Below, in pieces: positions 34,196 to 42,849 of a DNA stretch of 64,000 nt. Source of the stretch: an uncultured Pseudokineococcus sp. Lineage in GTDB: Bacteria > Actinomycetota > Actinomycetes > Actinomycetales > Quadrisphaeraceae. The DNA lies in contig NZ_CANMPM010000002.1 of assembly GCF_947499845.1 (NCBI RefSeq), forward strand, positions 248,001 through 312,000. Reading direction: 5' to 3'. The notes under the pieces were generated by a model that was not told where the DNA came from, made no database searches, and saw only the letters and a program-made list of their open reading frames with translations. Position 1 is the stretch's first letter; every line of letters begins with the position of its first letter. The position numbers and the translations under genes are program-made.

Positions 34196-35218
34196 GTGCC
34201 CCCTGCGAGCGCCGCCGCCCCCTCCGCCGACGCCGCCGGCGCCGCCCCGTCGCCGGACGGTCCGACGACCAGCGGGGCGCCCGGGAGGACGGGCGGTCCC
34301 AGGCCGTCGGCCGACCCGCGCCTCGCCGTCGTCGTCATCACCCACCGCCGCCGCGCAGAGGTCCTGCGCGCGCTCGAGCGGCTGCGGGACCTGCCCGAGC
34401 GGCCGGCCGTCGCCGTCGTCGACAACGGCTCGGACGACGGCACCGCGGAGGCCGTCGCGGCCGAGCACCCGTGGGCGCTGCTCGTGGCGAGCCCGGAGAA
34501 CCTCGGCGCCCTCGGGCGCGACGTCGGCGTCGCGGCGCTCGAGCGGGCGCTCGACCCGCCGCCGGAGCTCATCGCCTTCTGCGACGACGACACGTGGTGG
34601 GAGCCGGGCTCGCTGGCCCGCGCCGCGGACGTCCTCGAGGCCCACCCCGCGCTGGCGTGCGTGACGGCGCAGATCCTCGTCGAGCCGGGCGGGCGCCAGG
34701 ACGCCATCAACGTCGAGCTCCGCGAGTCCCCCGTGGAAGGCCCGTCGTGGCTGCCGGGCCCGGCGCTCGGCTCCTTCCTCGCCGGCGCCTCCGTCGTGCG
34801 GCGCAGCGCGTTCCGCGAGGTCGGCGGCTTCTCGCGGCGCCTGTGGCTCGGCGGGGAGGAGGAGCTCATGGCCTCCGACCTCGCCGCGGCGGGCTGGGAG
34901 CTGTGCCACCTGCCCGAGCTCGTGCTGCACCACCAGCCCTCCCCCGCGCGCGAGCGGCTGCGGCGGCGCCGCGACGGCGTCCGCAACACCCTGTGGTTCA
35001 CGTGGCTGCGCCGCCCGGTGCCGGCGGCGGCGCGGCGCACGGCGCACCTGCTCGCGAGCATCCCGCGCGACCGCACGAGCGCGGCCGGGGTGGCGCTGGC
35101 GATCGCGGGGCTACCTTGGGTCGTCCGCGAGCGGCGGCGGCTGCCCGCCTACGCCGAGGCCCGGTTCGCGGCCCTCGAGGAGAGCCAGCGCCGCTCCACG
35201 GCGCGCCACTACGGCTGA
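34196..35218 (+). CDS. Family 2 glycosyltransferase
   Basis: A 340-residue GT-A enzyme. After a ~40-residue Ala/Pro-rich head comes RLAVVVITHRRRAEVLRALERL, the VVDNGSDDGTAE nucleotide-sugar site, PENLGALGRDVG, and the metal-binding acidic motif FCDDDTWWEPGSL. GGFSRRLWLGGEEELMASDLAAAGWEL resembles the acceptor loop of rhamnosyl-type transferases, with the catalytic-base ED/EE. The C-terminal third is helical and basic. No export signal is seen. Sugar and acceptor are unknown. Confidence 0.88.
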   Translation: MPPASAAAPSADAAGAAPSPDGPTTSGAPGRTGGPRPSADPRLAVVVITHRRRAEVLRALERLRDLPERPAVAVVDNGSDDGTAEAVAAEHPWALLVASPENLGALGRDVGVAALERALDPPPELIAFCDDDTWWEPGSLARAADVLEAHPALACVTAQILVEPGGRQDAINVELRESPVEGPSWLPGPALGSFLAGASVVRRSAFREVGGFSRRLWLGGEEELMASDLAAAGWELCHLPELVLHHQPSPARERLRRRRDGVRNTLWFTWLRRPVPAAARRTAHLLASIPRDRTSAAGVALAIAGLPWVVRERRRLPAYAEARFAALEESQRRSTARHYG

Positions 35219-35233
35219 GGCGCCGTCCGCCGT

Positions 35234-36952
35234 CTACGGCCGACCGACCTCGCCCCGCAGCAGCTCGTCCGGACCGACCTCGGGACCCGCCTCGGGCGGG
35301 CGCGGCCGGTCGCGCGGGTGGGCGCGGACGGCCAGGAGGGCGACGTCGTCCTCCACGTCCGGCCCCACCTCGGCGAGCAGCCCGTCGAGGAGCTCCTCCA
35401 CGGTCGCGCCCGCCCGCGCGAGGCGCTCGACCGTGCCGCGCAGCCACGCGAGCCCCTCGGACAGGTGCGCCCCGCGGCGCTCCACGAGCCCGTCGGTGAC
35501 GAGCAGGAAGGTGGCACCGGGGGGCAGCGCGACGTCGTGGTCTCGGCGCGCGGCGCCGGTCGACAGGCCGAGGAGCAGGTCGCTGCGCCGCTGCAGGAGC
35601 TCGACCCGCCCGTCGGGGTGCACGAGGACGGGCGGCAGGTGCCCCGCGTTGGCCCAGCGGACGCGGTGCCCGCCCCTCCCCTCGTCGGCGTGCTCGTCGT
35701 CCTCGAGCCGAGCGAGGACGGCCGTGGCGAGGGCCCCGACGGCGAGGTCGCGCATCGCCCGGTCCAGCGCGTCGAGGACGGCGGCCGGCGGCTCGCCGAG
35801 CGCGTGCCCGACCCCGCGCAGCACGTTGCGCACCTGCGCCATGGCGACGGCCGCGCCCGCGTCGTGGCCGCTGACGTCCCCGACGACGAAGGACGTGCCG
35901 CCGTCGGCCGTGGTGAAGGCGTCGTACCAGTCGCCGCCGACCGCCAGCTCGGACGCCGCGGGCTGGTAGCGCGCCGCGAGCTGGACGTGGTCTGGCTGCG
36001 GCAGCGGGGTGAGGAGGTCGCGCTGGAGGGCCTCCGACATCGAGCGCGCCAGCTGGCCGGAGGCGCGCTCGACGGCGTGCGCCCGGGCGCGCTCGAGGGC
36101 GGTGCCGAGCACGCCGGCGACGAGCACGAGGAACTCCAGCAGCACCCGGTCCACGGGCACCTCGGGGTCGACGCCGGCGACGAGCACCGGTCGCTGCGCC
36201 CGCGGCAGCACGCCCGGCAGCCGCACCAGCACGCGGTGGCGCCGGGCCGACCCCTCGCCGACCTCCTCCACGACGAGGTCGCGGTCGAGGGGCGCCAGGC
36301 CGTCGTCCGGGCCGAGCAGCGCCGGGTCGACCAGGTCGTGGCGCGCGCTGCGGAGCACCGGCAGGGCCGCGGCGGGCAGGCCCTCGGCGTCCTCGAGGTC
36401 CGAGAGCCGGTCGGTGAGCTGGGCGAGCAGCGCCAGGCGCCGGCGGTCGACGACCTGCCGGGTCGTCTCGGCCGTGATGTCGAGGACGCCGGCGACGCGC
36501 CCGTCCGGGGTCGCGACGGGCGAGTAGGAGAACGTGAAGTAGCACTCCTCCGAGCGGCCCCCGCGCCGGACCAGGGGCATGCGGACGTCCTCGGTCCACG
36601 TCGGCCCCCCGCCGGCCATGACGTCCGCCAGCATCGGGCCGATGACCGGCCACGCCTCGGGGAAGACGTCGGCGCACCGCCGGCCGAGGGCGTCGGGGTG
36701 CTTGTCCTCGATGATCTCCGCGTACGCCGCGTTGTAGACGAGCACGTGCTCCGGGCCCCACAGAAGCGTGACGGGGAACCGGGTCGTCAGGGCCAGGGCG
36801 AGGGCGCCGCGGAGCGTCCCGTCCCAGTCCTCCGGCGGGCCGAGCGGCCCGGCGGCCCAGTCGACGGCGTCGTAGAGCGGGGCCAGGGACCCGGCGTCCT
36901 CCCACGGACGACGGCCCGGACCGGCCCCGCCGGGGCCCGCGGGGCTCGTCAC
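35234..36952 (-). CDS. PAS-domain SpoIIE-type PP2C serine phosphatase
   Basis: A 572-residue cytoplasmic signalling protein. A PAS domain (~55-165) with FPVTLLWGPEHVLVYNAAYAEII and YFTFSYSPVATPDGRVAGVL matches the sensor heads of actinobacterial RsbU-like phosphatases. A GAF-like linker follows (~170-310), then the PP2C/SpoIIE domain (~325-555): LARSMSEALQRDLLTPLP, VGGDWYDAF with the metal Asp, FVVGDVSGHDAGAA, RWANAGHLPPVLV, LLVTDGLVERRG and EDDVALLAVR. Such enzymes dephosphorylate anti-anti-sigma factors, activating stress sigma factors. The C-terminal ~20 residues are charged. The gene's GTG start is 22 bases past nhaA's stop on the same strand, so both may share a transcript. Confidence 0.92.
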   Translation of the reverse strand: MTSPAGPGGAGPGRRPWEDAGSLAPLYDAVDWAAGPLGPPEDWDGTLRGALALALTTRFPVTLLWGPEHVLVYNAAYAEIIEDKHPDALGRRCADVFPEAWPVIGPMLADVMAGGGPTWTEDVRMPLVRRGGRSEECYFTFSYSPVATPDGRVAGVLDITAETTRQVVDRRRLALLAQLTDRLSDLEDAEGLPAAALPVLRSARHDLVDPALLGPDDGLAPLDRDLVVEEVGEGSARRHRVLVRLPGVLPRAQRPVLVAGVDPEVPVDRVLLEFLVLVAGVLGTALERARAHAVERASGQLARSMSEALQRDLLTPLPQPDHVQLAARYQPAASELAVGGDWYDAFTTADGGTSFVVGDVSGHDAGAAVAMAQVRNVLRGVGHALGEPPAAVLDALDRAMRDLAVGALATAVLARLEDDEHADEGRGGHRVRWANAGHLPPVLVHPDGRVELLQRRSDLLLGLSTGAARRDHDVALPPGATFLLVTDGLVERRGAHLSEGLAWLRGTVERLARAGATVEELLDGLLAEVGPDVEDDVALLAVRAHPRDRPRPPEAGPEVGPDELLRGEVGRP

Positions 36953-36974
36953 CGCGCCCCGCGGGCGGAGCGGC

Positions 36975-38330
36975 TCACGACGACGCGCGGGCGGCCGCCG
37001 GGCTCGGCGACCCGGTGCGGGCGACCGCGCGCTTCTGCAGGGTCAGCACGGCCGAGGCGGCGAGCGCCGAGACGAGGGAGCCGACGAGGACGGCCAGCCG
37101 GGCGCCGTCCCGCACCTCGCCGGGCTCGAAGGCGAGCTCGGTGATGAGCAGCGACACCGTGAAGCCGATGCCCGCGAGGAAGGCGACGCCGAGCAGGTCC
37201 GGCGTGCGCAGGCCCTCCGGCAGCTGCAGCGGCGTGAGCCGCATGACCAGCGCCGTGAGGCCCAGCACGCCCAGCACCTTGCCGAGCACCAGGCCGAGGA
37301 CCACGGCGATCGCGATCGGCTGGCCCAGCACCGCGCCGAGGCCGCCGGCGTCGACGACGGAGACGCCCGCGGCGAAGAAGGCGAAGACCGGCAGGGCGAA
37401 GGCCGCGGAGAAGGGCCGGACGGCGTGCTCGTAGCGCTCGGCGACGGAGAGGTCCTCGCCGCGCCGCGCCAGCGCGGGTACCGAGAAGCCGAGGACGACG
37501 CCCGCGACGGTGGCGTGGACGCCGGACTCGTGGACGAAGACCCACGCCACGGCGGCGGCGACGAGCATGGCGACCACGAGGAGGGCGCGCAGGCCCTGCC
37601 CGCCCGGTCGCACGCGGGACAGCAGCGCGAAGACGACGACGGCGGGCACGGCCGCGAGCAGCCACACGACGGCGAGGTCGGCCGTGTAGAAGACGGCGAT
37701 GATCGTGATGGCGAGCAGGTCGTCGACGACGGCGAGGGTGAGCAGGAAGGTGCGCAGCCCGACGGGCAGCCCCTTGCCGACCACCGCGAGCACGGCCACC
37801 GCGAAGGCGATGTCGGTGGCCGTCGGCACCGCCCAGCCCTGCAGGCCCTCGGACCCGGTGGTGAGCAGGACGACGACGAACACGAGGGCCGGCAGGGCCA
37901 TGCCGCCGACGGCGGCGATGGCCGGCACCGCCGCGGTGCGCGGGTCGCGCAGCGAGCCGGCGACGATCTCCCGCTTGAGCTCGAGCCCGACGACGAAGAA
38001 GAACACCGCCAGCAGGCCGTCCGCCGCCCACGTCGACAGCGACAGGTCGAGGTGGAGGGACGCCGGCCCGACGACGGTCTCGGACAGCCCGGCGTAGGTC
38101 TCCCGCCAGGGCGAGTTCGCCCAGACGAGCCCGACGGCGGCGCCGACGAGCAGGAGGACGCCGCCGAGCCGCTCGCCCGAGAGGAGGTCGGAGAGCCCGC
38201 GCGCGTGCGCGGGCAGCTCGTGCGCACCGAGGTCGGTCGGGCTCTGCGGCGACTGCTCGCCGGAGGGCGACGTCGGCGCGCCCTCGCGCTCCCGGAGGTC
38301 GCGCGGGTCGGCGCCGGAGGGCGGGTTCAC
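36975..38330 (-). CDS. nhaA: Na+/H+ antiporter NhaA
   Basis: A 451-residue antiporter. A ~45-residue hydrophilic head precedes LSGERLGGVLLLVGAAVGLVWANSP, the NhaA opening. The ion-binding aspartates are conserved: ATDIAFAVAVLAVVG with Asp173 and VVDDLLAITII with Asp203-Asp204. FFVVGLELKRE and GIGFTVSLLITELAF are also diagnostic. It exports Na+ in exchange for protons at high pH or salt. GTG at 38330 follows AGGGAGA at five bases. The promoter region contains a four-copy 18-bp tandem repeat. The BCCT transporter and MscS channel in this window also handle osmotic stress. Confidence 0.95.
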   Translation of the reverse strand: MNPPSGADPRDLREREGAPTSPSGEQSPQSPTDLGAHELPAHARGLSDLLSGERLGGVLLLVGAAVGLVWANSPWRETYAGLSETVVGPASLHLDLSLSTWAADGLLAVFFFVVGLELKREIVAGSLRDPRTAAVPAIAAVGGMALPALVFVVVLLTTGSEGLQGWAVPTATDIAFAVAVLAVVGKGLPVGLRTFLLTLAVVDDLLAITIIAVFYTADLAVVWLLAAVPAVVVFALLSRVRPGGQGLRALLVVAMLVAAAVAWVFVHESGVHATVAGVVLGFSVPALARRGEDLSVAERYEHAVRPFSAAFALPVFAFFAAGVSVVDAGGLGAVLGQPIAIAVVLGLVLGKVLGVLGLTALVMRLTPLQLPEGLRTPDLLGVAFLAGIGFTVSLLITELAFEPGEVRDGARLAVLVGSLVSALAASAVLTLQKRAVARTGSPSPAAARASS

Positions 38331-38456
38331 GGGGTCTCCCTGGGGTCGACGGCACGGGACGCCGACCAGACTTCCCGGCACACCAGCCCGCGCAGCGGCG
38401 GGCATCCGGCCAGGGTACGGGGCGCGGACGCCGACGGCGCGTCCCGAGCGGGAGGC

Positions 38457-38528
38457 GCGGGCCGAGCAGGAGGTGCGGGCCGAGCAGGAGGTGCGGGCCG
38501 AGCAGGAGGTGCGGGCCGAGCAGGAGGT
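38457..38528. repeat. 18-bp tandem repeat x4
   Basis: Four perfect copies of an 18-bp unit GCGGGCCGAGCAGGAGGT (38457, 38475, 38493, 38511), with a degenerate partial copy at each side. It is intergenic, 127-198 bases upstream of nhaA and ~30 bases past the carboxylesterase stop; no credible gene runs through it. Confidence 0.95.
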
Positions 38529-38554
38529 GCGGACAGGGCGGACCCCCGCCGACG

Positions 38555-40300
38555 TCAGTGCACGAGCACGTCCCGCCCGCCCCAGACGGCGCGCTGCTCG
38601 CCCTCGGGGTCGTCGACGACGCGGTCCTCCAGGTCGAGGACGAGCGTGGAGCGCCGCTCGGCGTCGTAGCGCGGCCACGGGCCCACGGCCGAGTCGGGCT
38701 CGCCGTGGCGGACGAAGTGGAGCCAGTGCCGCTGGACGCGGTCGGCGAGGTCGGCCACGCGCCCGTCGCGGTCGAGGCGCTGCAGGGCCCGGCGCACGGG
38801 CGCGTACGGCCACAGCAGGTACAGCTCGACGCCGTGCGTGGCCCCGAGACCGAAGGCGGCGGGCCCCCAGTCGACGCGGTAGCGCCACGTCGGGCTCGTG
38901 CGGGCGTGCGCCTCGCTGTGGTGGATGCCCGGGACGGTGAAGAGCAGGTGGGAGCCCAGGTCGGTGAGGCCCCGCTCGTCGCGCGGGTAGGCGCTGAGGA
39001 TGCGGTCGGTCTCCTCGGGACCCGCGGCCGCGTCCAGCGCCTGCGCCAGGCGGGCCCGCGTCTCGGGGAGGACGTCGCGGGCGAAGCGCCGGAAGAGCGT
39101 GTGCTCGTCGCGGTTGCTGCCCGACAGGAGCGGGACGGGCGGCGTCGACGTGGCGTGCGCGGCCGTGAGGCTCGCCGGCAGGAGGTCGCCGTCGAACCAG
39201 GGACGGGTGGCGAGGCCCTCCGGGCGCGTGGCCGAGACGGCCGCCGCGGCCCGCAGCACCTCCCGCGTCGACGCCCGCCAGAGCCCCTCGGGCTCCTCGC
39301 GGCTGACGCCGAGCTGGGCGCACAGCTCCCGCGCCAGCCGCGTGGCGTCCTCGCGGTCGGTGGCGATGGACAGCGCGCCGCTCTGGCAGATCGCCCCGGC
39401 GAACAGGCCCCGCGCGGCGGGGCTCGTCATGAGCAGGGCGACCGACGCCGACCCGGCGGACTCCCCCGCCAGGGTGACGCGCGCCGGGTCGCCGCCGAAG
39501 GCATCGACGGCGTCGCGCACCCACTCGAGCGCCAGCACCTGGTCGCGCAGACCGACGTTGCTGGGGACGCGCTCCGGGTCGACGCCCCGGCGGCCCGGGC
39601 CGGGCCGGGCGACGACGTCGGCCAGGTCGGCGAAGCCCAGCATCCCCAGGCGGTAGTTGACGCACACGACGACGACGTCGCCCCGGGCCGCGAGGTGGGA
39701 GCCGTCGTACTCCCCGGCGCTCCCGCTGGAGAAGGCGCCGCCGTGGACCCAGACGAGGACGGGACGGCGCCGTCCGTCCTCCGCCGCGCCCGCGGGGGCG
39801 TGGACGTCGACCGTGAGGCAGTCCTCGGTGCGCCGACCGGTGGTGCCGAGCACGAGCCCGAGCGGGGCGGGCACCACGGGCACCCGCTGCGCGCACGCCG
39901 GGCCGGGCGCCGTGGCGTCGCGCACGCCCGTCCACGGCTCGTGGGGGACGGACGCGGCGAAGCGGTGCTCGCCCACGGGCGGGCGGGCGTAGGGGACGCC
40001 GCGCCAGGAGTCGGCCGCGCCGTGCGGCGTGCTGCGCCGCACCCCGCGCACCGCGCCGCCCGGGGGACGGGCGACGACCTCCGGCACGGCCCGGGCGACC
40101 GCGCGACGCGCTCCGCCCGGCAGGCCCGGCAGGCCCGGGCGGCGCCCGGCCGCCGGGACGCCCGCCCCACCGCCGGCGTCGGGGTCCGGCTCGGTGGCCC
40201 GGGAGGCCTCGGCGGCCGGTGCGGCGGCGGGGCCGCCCGGCGCGGCGGCGGGGTGCTCGGTCACCGTCCCAGCGTCGCGGTCCGTGCCCGTGGCCACCAT
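38555..40300 (-). CDS. Type B carboxylesterase
   Basis: A 581-residue alpha/beta hydrolase; the first ~85 residues are Ala/Pro-rich and not part of the fold. The oxyanion loop is HGGAF at 186-190, the nucleophile elbow GESAGS with Ser281, the acid residue lies in GSNRDEHTLF and the base in GATHGVELYLLW, so the triad is complete. EDCLTVDVHAP and RGVPYARPPVGEHRF are family hallmarks. No signal peptide is obvious, so it is probably cytoplasmic. The start is uncertain: ATG at 40300 or GTG at 40264. Substrate unknown. It diverges from the DUF3817 gene. Confidence 0.9.
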   Translation of the reverse strand: MVATGTDRDAGTVTEHPAAAPGGPAAAPAAEASRATEPDPDAGGGAGVPAAGRRPGLPGLPGGARRAVARAVPEVVARPPGGAVRGVRRSTPHGAADSWRGVPYARPPVGEHRFAASVPHEPWTGVRDATAPGPACAQRVPVVPAPLGLVLGTTGRRTEDCLTVDVHAPAGAAEDGRRRPVLVWVHGGAFSSGSAGEYDGSHLAARGDVVVVCVNYRLGMLGFADLADVVARPGPGRRGVDPERVPSNVGLRDQVLALEWVRDAVDAFGGDPARVTLAGESAGSASVALLMTSPAARGLFAGAICQSGALSIATDREDATRLARELCAQLGVSREEPEGLWRASTREVLRAAAAVSATRPEGLATRPWFDGDLLPASLTAAHATSTPPVPLLSGSNRDEHTLFRRFARDVLPETRARLAQALDAAAGPEETDRILSAYPRDERGLTDLGSHLLFTVPGIHHSEAHARTSPTWRYRVDWGPAAFGLGATHGVELYLLWPYAPVRRALQRLDRDGRVADLADRVQRHWLHFVRHGEPDSAVGPWPRYDAERRSTLVLDLEDRVVDDPEGEQRAVWGGRDVLVH

Positions 40301-40360
40301 CCGGAGGGAGGGCGCCGGGGTGCGCGCCGGGTCGGGCGCGGGCGCTGGGACGATGGGGAG

Positions 40361-40750
40361 GTGCCCGCGATCCCCGCGCCCCCGTCGTCGCCCGCCGCCC
40401 GCGCCCGCATCCGCACGGCCTTCCGCGTGCTGGCGGTGGTCGAGGCGCTGACGTGGGCCGGGCTCCTCGCCTCCATGGGATGGCACTACCTGCTCGACGG
40501 GAGCCGTCACGGCATCGAGGTCTTCGGCGCCCTCCACGGCGGCGCCTTCCTGCTCTACGGCGCCGTCGCGCTCCTGACGTGGGGGGTGCAGCGGTGGCGC
40601 TGGTGGGTCGGCCTCCTCGCGCTGGGCGCGGCGCTCCCGCCCTTCGGGACGGTCGTCTTCGAGATGCTCGCGCAGCGCCGCGGCCTCCTCGACGACCGCC
40701 CCGGCGCCGCCGCGGGCGGCGGCCGGACGCACGCCGTCCGCGGCGCCTGA
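40361..40750 (+). CDS. DUF3817 integral membrane protein
   Basis: A 129-residue protein with three membrane spans. ARARIRTAFRVLAVVEALTWAGLLASMGWHYLLDGSRHGIEVFGALHGGAFLLYGAVALL matches the DUF3817 pattern: a basic first helix, a Glu in span 1 and LHG in span 2. The family is related to YhfC/MAPEG-like fragments but has no established function. The GTG start follows GACGAT by six bases, a weak leaderless -10. A tandem repeat array starts ten bases after the stop. Confidence 0.85.
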   Translation: MPAIPAPPSSPAARARIRTAFRVLAVVEALTWAGLLASMGWHYLLDGSRHGIEVFGALHGGAFLLYGAVALLTWGVQRWRWWVGLLALGAALPPFGTVVFEMLAQRRGLLDDRPGAAAGGGRTHAVRGA

Positions 40751-40760
40751 CGCGGCGCAC

Positions 40761-40911
40761 CACGCGGAGGCGACGCCTCCTCCACCTCCCGGGGCTGCCA
40801 CGACGCGAAGCTGACGCCTCCTCCACCCCCCGGGCCCCCCACGACGCGAAGGTGACGCCTCCCTCACCCCCAGGGTCTCTCCCGGCGCGGAGGTGACGCC
40901 CCTTCGCCGGG
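40761..40911. repeat. About four imperfect ~40-bp tandem units after DUF3817
   Basis: Each unit contains a GCG(A/G)AG core followed by TGACGCCTCC-like sequence and a C-rich stretch; the units begin near 40761, 40799, 40840 and 40880. The second and third are most alike (CACGACGCGAAG starts both). The array lies between the DUF3817 stop and the helicase terminator. Confidence 0.75.
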
Positions 40912-40921
40912 GAGGGGACGT

Positions 40922-40958
40922 ACGAGGGCCCCGCCGACGTCGTCGACGGGGCCCTCGT
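40922..40958 (-). terminator. 12-bp hairpin after the DEAD-box helicase gene
   Basis: Arms 40922-40933 and 40947-40958 are perfectly complementary with a 13-base loop, ten bases past the minus-strand stop at 40969. Confidence 0.8.
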
Positions 40959-40968
40959 GGGGAGCGGG

Positions 40969-42849
40969 TCAGCGGCCGGGCTGGTCCCGGTCGCGGCGCA
41001 CCATGGCCTTGCGGCCCTTGATCGTGCTGCCGCGCAGCGCCGCCACGACGTCGTCGGCGGCGAACTCGGGCACCTCGACGAGCGAGAAGCGCTCGGTGAT
41101 CTCGATGGCGCCGATGTCGCGGCCGCTCACGGGCGACTCGTTGGCGATGGCGCCCACGAGGTCGCCGGGGCGGACGCCGGCCGCGCGGCCGACGCCGACG
41201 AAGAGGCGGGCGTTGCCGGCCGACGGGCCGCTGCGGGGGCCGGAGCGGCCGCCACGGGCCGCGGGGCCCCGGCTGTCGCGCCCGTCCCGGCCGCGGGGGC
41301 CGCTGTCGCGACCGGCGCGGGGGCGCAGGTCGGGCGCCGGGATCTCCTGGTCGTCCACCGCGCCCTGGGCGGCGTGCGCCAGCTGGAGGGCCGCGAGCGC
41401 GACCTCCTCGGCGCTGTGGTGCTCCATGAGCGCGTCGAGGACCCCGCGGACCTCCTCGAGCCCGCTGCGGTCTCCGTCGAGCACCTCCGCGACCGAGCGA
41501 CGCGTCTCCTGCAGGCGGTGCGCCTTCAGGTCGGCGACGGTCGGCAGCGGCGCCACCGCGATCGGCGCGCCGCTGACGCGCTCGATGACCGAGAGCTGAC
41601 GACGCTCGCGCGGCTCGGCGAGCGTCAGGGCGACGCCCTCGCGTCCGGCGCGGCCGACGCGCCCGATGCGGTGCACGTAGGACTCGGGTGCCGACGGCAC
41701 GTCGAAGTTGACGACGTGGCTCAGCTGCTCGACGTCGAGGCCGCGCGCGGCCACGTCGGTGGCGATGAGGAGCTGGGCGGCGCCGGCGCGGAGCCGGGAG
41801 ACCACCTTGTCGCGCTGCTCCTGGCCCATGCCGCCGTGCAGCGCCTCGGCGCGGTAGCCGCGGGCGCCGAGCCGCTCGGTGATCGTGTCGACCTCCTCGC
41901 GCGTGCGGCAGAAGACGATGGCCGCCGTCGGCTGCTCGAGGTCGAGGATGCGGCCGAGGGCCGCGACCTTGTGCGGGCGGCCGACGACGTACGCCGTCTG
42001 GCGCACGAGCGGCGCCTCGCCCTCGGCCGCGCGCTTCCTCGCGATCCGGATGCGGACGGGCTCGCGCAGGTGCTGGCGGGCGATCCGGTCGATGCGCGGC
42101 GGCATCGTGGCGGAGAAGAGCACGGTCTGACGCTCCGCCGGGGCCGCCGAGAGGATCTCCTCGATGTCCTCGGCGAAGCCCATGTCGAGCATCTCGTCGG
42201 CCTCGTCGAGGACGACGGTCTGCAGGTGGGCCAGCGGCAGGGTGCCGCGGCCGATGTGGTCGAGCGCACGGCCCGGCGTCGCGACGACGACGTCGACGCC
42301 CCGCTCGAGCTCGCGCAGCTGGCGGCCGATCGGCGTGCCGCCGTAGACGGCGAGGACGCGGGCGCCCAGCTGCTTGCCGTAGGTGCTGATGGCCTCGGAG
42401 ACCTGGAGCGCGAGCTCGCGGGTGGGCACGAGGACGAGGCCGACAGGGCGGCGCCCGCCGCCGACGGGGACCTTCTCCAGCAGCGGAAGCGCGAAGGCGG
42501 CCGTCTTGCCGGTGCCCGTGGCGGCCTGGCCGAGCAGGTCGTGGCCGGCGAGGAGGGGGCGGATCGACTCCGCCTGGATGGGCGTGGGCTCCTCGTAGCC
42601 GAGGCCGTCGAGGGCGCGCAGCACCTCGGCGCGCAGGCCGAGGTCGGCGAAGGTCGGGCCGGCGGGCTCGTCGACGTCGTCCTCGGAAGCGGCGTCGTCC
42701 GCGCGGTCGGCCGCCGCCGCAGGGGCGTCCTCGCCGCGGCCCTGGGCGGGGACGTCGGCGCGGGGCGAACCCGTGTCGGTGTCGGTCTCGAGGTCGGTGG
42801 TGCGGTCCTCGGCGTCCGCGGTCTCGCGGTCGAGGGCAGGGGCGGTCAC
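40969..42849 (-). CDS. DEAD-box ATP-dependent RNA helicase with DbpA-type RNA-binding tail
   Basis: A 626-residue helicase. An acidic leader (~1-63) precedes the Q motif (FADLGLRAEVL through TPIQ). Motif I is AATGTGKT at 109-116, motif Ia PTRELA, motif II DEAD at 215-218, motif III SAT at 246-248 and motif VI HRIGRVGR at 393-400. After ~100 residues and an Arg/Gly-rich RGG-like patch, residues ~545-620 form the DbpA/CsdA C-terminal RNA-recognition fold (ARLFVGVGRAAGVRPGDLVGAIANE). It is a DeaD/CsdA-type enzyme that unwinds rRNA or mRNA structure. GTG at 42849 follows GAGGAG. A 468-bp gene-free region upstream suggests a long 5' leader, as known for cold-shock helicases. Confidence 0.94.
   Translation of the reverse strand: MTAPALDRETADAEDRTTDLETDTDTGSPRADVPAQGRGEDAPAAAADRADDAASEDDVDEPAGPTFADLGLRAEVLRALDGLGYEEPTPIQAESIRPLLAGHDLLGQAATGTGKTAAFALPLLEKVPVGGGRRPVGLVLVPTRELALQVSEAISTYGKQLGARVLAVYGGTPIGRQLRELERGVDVVVATPGRALDHIGRGTLPLAHLQTVVLDEADEMLDMGFAEDIEEILSAAPAERQTVLFSATMPPRIDRIARQHLREPVRIRIARKRAAEGEAPLVRQTAYVVGRPHKVAALGRILDLEQPTAAIVFCRTREEVDTITERLGARGYRAEALHGGMGQEQRDKVVSRLRAGAAQLLIATDVAARGLDVEQLSHVVNFDVPSAPESYVHRIGRVGRAGREGVALTLAEPRERRQLSVIERVSGAPIAVAPLPTVADLKAHRLQETRRSVAEVLDGDRSGLEEVRGVLDALMEHHSAEEVALAALQLAHAAQGAVDDQEIPAPDLRPRAGRDSGPRGRDGRDSRGPAARGGRSGPRSGPSAGNARLFVGVGRAAGVRPGDLVGAIANESPVSGRDIGAIEITERFSLVEVPEFAADDVVAALRGSTIKGRKAMVRRDRDQPGR

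Noticed and set aside
38457-38528. CRISPR-like array
   Set aside because: Units are directly adjacent with no spacers and there are no cas genes nearby; it is a simple tandem repeat.
36975-40826. A 1283-residue minus-strand frame fusing an Arg-rich region to NhaA
   Set aside because: NhaA homology begins only at the GTG at 38330 with a ribosome site; the rest is antisense or out-of-frame sequence over the esterase gene and the 18-bp repeat.
40752-40968. Small gene within the tandem units after DUF3817
   Set aside because: The frames are low-complexity and broken, and the repeat period does not keep codon phase.
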